The notes under the pieces were generated by a model, which worked only from the letters and a program-made list of their open reading frames with translations, did no database searches and was not told the origin of the DNA. Below, one piece after another: positions 62,482 through 64,000 of a DNA stretch of 64,000 nt; the stretch's first letter is position 1; each line of letters starts with the position of its first letter. This DNA is from Nonlabens xiamenensis (GTDB lineage Bacteria; Bacteroidota; Bacteroidia; Flavobacteriales; Flavobacteriaceae), in the NCBI RefSeq assembly GCF_003865345.1, contig NZ_RMVE01000002.1, positions 248,001-312,000 on the forward strand. The letters run 5' to 3'. Position numbers and translations under genes: made by a program.

Positions 62482-64000
62482 TTATTCTTTAACAAATCGC
62501 AAATTTTTGCTTCCTGATTCAGACCTTAATTGCAGTATATACATACCTGCACTTAGTTCCTGAACAGCGATAGACTTAATGGATGAACCAGTAAATTTCA
62601 TTACCTCCTGCCCCATCAAATTGACAACTCTCACTTCATTCAAAATCACATCTGACTGAATATTAAGTGTAGTGGCTACTGGATTAGGATAAATTACAAA
62701 TTCGTTCTCCAGAAAATCATTATTCGAAAGGGTTGTGTCAATGGTAAAGTTATCGACGTAAAAATTAACATCTTCGCTATCAGCAACTGTTCCATTTGTT
62801 GCATAAAATGCGAATTGCACAACACCAGAATAAGCTGACAGATTGATCATTTCGGATTGTCCAAGGTTAGATATTGTCGAACTGGCGTTCCAGGTCATAA
62901 GGTTATTCCATGTCATACCTCCGTCTTCAGTAATAAGCAACTGAACTTCATCATCACTACCTAAGGTCGTAGGTCCAGACCCGATAAATGGTGTCAAAGC
63001 TACATCAAACGTAATGGTATAATCGCCCGCACCTAAATCAAATTCAGGAGTTACAAGCCAATCCATATCTATGCTTGCAGAATCGTAAATATTAATCCTA
63101 GCGGAGTCACCATTTGGCGAGCTAGTGTCATTACCAAAATCATCATCTCCCCACGCTCCATTGGTGCCATCAGGTCCATTAGCAATGGTACTGGCATTAC
63201 CCTCCGACCAGCAATCTCCAGGGAAGTTGGTAAAATCATTTCCAGGAGCTCCATTGACCGAGCCATAAGGTACAGGTTGAACGCCACAAATAGTTGTAAA
63301 AGTCAAAGGACCAACCCAATTGGAAAAATCACCAGCACCACAACTCGCCCTTACATAGGCATCATAGGTAGTCAATTGACTCAATCCAGTGATCATCTCA
63401 GGATTAGTGGACATGGTGTTGACGTATACCGGATTTGCTGTTCCTTGAGCCACACCTACAGGCTGTACCTCTACCTCCCATTCCGTTTCGGTTCCGTTAA
63501 CATTCCATCCTAATTCAGCCTCAGTTGAACCTACACTCAATGCATTGAGCGTATCTGGTGCGATACAACTAGGAGGAAGAGCACAAGTAACATCGGCTAT
63601 AAATCCGTCACGAATTCCAGACCCGTCAGAAGTAAATCTAAAAGTAAGACATCCAGAAGGCAGTGCACCAACTAGCTGTGTACCTACCAGGTTACCAGTC
63701 CCCGATGCGTTTTCCCAACACCAGACATCAGTCGTTCCATTTGGAGAAGCTATTACTGGGCTGCTGGTATCAGGGCCATTATAAACTGTTATACCATCCC
63801 AACAATCAGATCCATTGCTTCTTATTTCAGTCACGAATTCAATAAAGTCGACATAAACGACATCACCGGTATTGTCAGGACAAATGGTATAAACGATATC
63901 TTGATCATTAGAATACTGACCAGAAATCCCTCCATCGTCTACCAATTGGTCGCCAGCACAGTAATCAGGACTGGTAGAAAAAGTAATACAGGTATCTAAA
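62482..64000 (-). CDS. second modular T9SS adhesin (5' end outside window)
   Basis: The frame is open to the right edge: the first visible residues are LDTCITFSTSPDYCAG, so the gene starts beyond 64000. Visible modules are a CUB-like unit (YTICPDNTGDVVYVDF...CWDGITVYNGPDTSSP) and a fibronectin type III-like unit (IAPDTLNALSVGSTEAELGW...YDAYVRASCG). These are followed by the same terminal module as the first adhesin (MDWLVTPEFDLG, SAYSGVVQFAFYATNGTVAD) and a T9SS sorting domain (FVIYPNPVATTL...FVKE). It differs from the neighbour enough that the duplication is old, but the terminal modules are clearly paralogous. It lies upstream of, and parallel to, the first adhesin, separated by a terminator. 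Confidence 0.88.
   Translation of the reverse strand, partial: LDTCITFSTSPDYCAGDQLVDDGGISGQYSNDQDIVYTICPDNTGDVVYVDFIEFVTEIRSNGSDCWDGITVYNGPDTSSPVIASPNGTTDVWCWENASGTGNLVGTQLVGALPSGCLTFRFTSDGSGIRDGFIADVTCALPPSCIAPDTLNALSVGSTEAELGWNVNGTETEWEVEVQPVGVAQGTANPVYVNTMSTNPEMITGLSQLTTYDAYVRASCGAGDFSNWVGPLTFTTICGVQPVPYGSVNGAPGNDFTNFPGDCWSEGNASTIANGPDGTNGAWGDDDFGNDTSSPNGDSARINIYDSASIDMDWLVTPEFDLGAGDYTITFDVALTPFIGSGPTTLGSDDEVQLLITEDGGMTWNNLMTWNASSTISNLGQSEMINLSAYSGVVQFAFYATNGTVADSEDVNFYVDNFTIDTTLSNNDFLENEFVIYPNPVATTLNIQSDVILNEVRVVNLMGQEVMKFTGSSIKSIAVQELSAGMYILQLRSESGSKNLRFVKE

Noticed and set aside
1-64000. tRNA, rRNA, riboswitch or insertion-sequence genes
   Set aside because: I looked in the intergenic gaps by eye and saw no cloverleaf, TTCGA-type tRNA arm, transposase or known riboswitch pattern. 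A covariance-model search would be decisive and could not be run here.

Overview
The window reads as chromosomal DNA of a marine member of the Flavobacteriaceae (Bacteroidota), possibly close to Nonlabens or Dokdonia, although the genus is an inference. The evidence is: five type IX secretion (T9SS) cargo proteins with C-terminal YPNP-type sorting domains; fused alpha/beta E1 subunits of 2-oxo acid dehydrogenases; a long (668 aa) urocanate hydratase; promoter-like TAnnTTTG elements; moderate to low GC; and several non-ATG starts. No rRNA, tRNA, insertion sequence, phage gene or CRISPR array was seen.

Layout. 1-9.7 kb: a TraB/GumN-type protein cut by the left edge, hemJ, a secreted alpha-amylase with two starch-binding modules behind a LacI-like operator, a small membrane protein plus patatin pair, and an ACC-deaminase-like PLP enzyme / glucosaminidase / hemL operon. 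10.7-15.8 kb: a secreted C1q-like protein, a small HExxH protein, a DUF5522 protein overlapping hutU, and two lipoproteins. 15.8-17.1 kb: a gene-free array of ten hairpin-forming repeats. 17.3-23.2 kb: a T9SS beta-helix protein followed by a LytS/LytTR two-component pair. 23.2-39 kb: a catabolic region with fused branched-chain-type E1, E2, PaaY, PaaZ, an enoyl-CoA hydratase and a thiolase, interleaved with an HTTM protein, a T9SS protein and an S41 peptidase homologue. Two genes here (E2 and paaZ) share a palindromic operator, ACTAAC-N4-GTTAGT. 39-50 kb: DUF389 protein, mannose-1-phosphate guanylyltransferase, a SprT-like protein, a LOG-family protein, an M1-peptidase-like protein without its zinc motif fused to a beta-barrel, a second fused E1, a potassium channel and miaA. 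50-55 kb: an operon of glycosyltransferase, YbbR-like protein and coaE, then an OmpR-type two-component system. 55-64 kb: two very large, lysine-poor, modular T9SS adhesins in tandem, the second cut by the right edge.

The most striking signal crosses gene boundaries. The perfect 14-bp palindrome GCTTTCGCGAAAGC, usually extended to 16 bp, occurs twelve times, with three or more degenerate copies. Eleven copies lie inside conserved protein-coding genes, in all three frames, giving the peptides AFAKA, RFRES or SLSRKR. It has no stop codon in any frame. It behaves like a highly iterated chromosomal palindrome or a coding-compatible mobile palindrome, and it is my leading candidate for an undescribed system.
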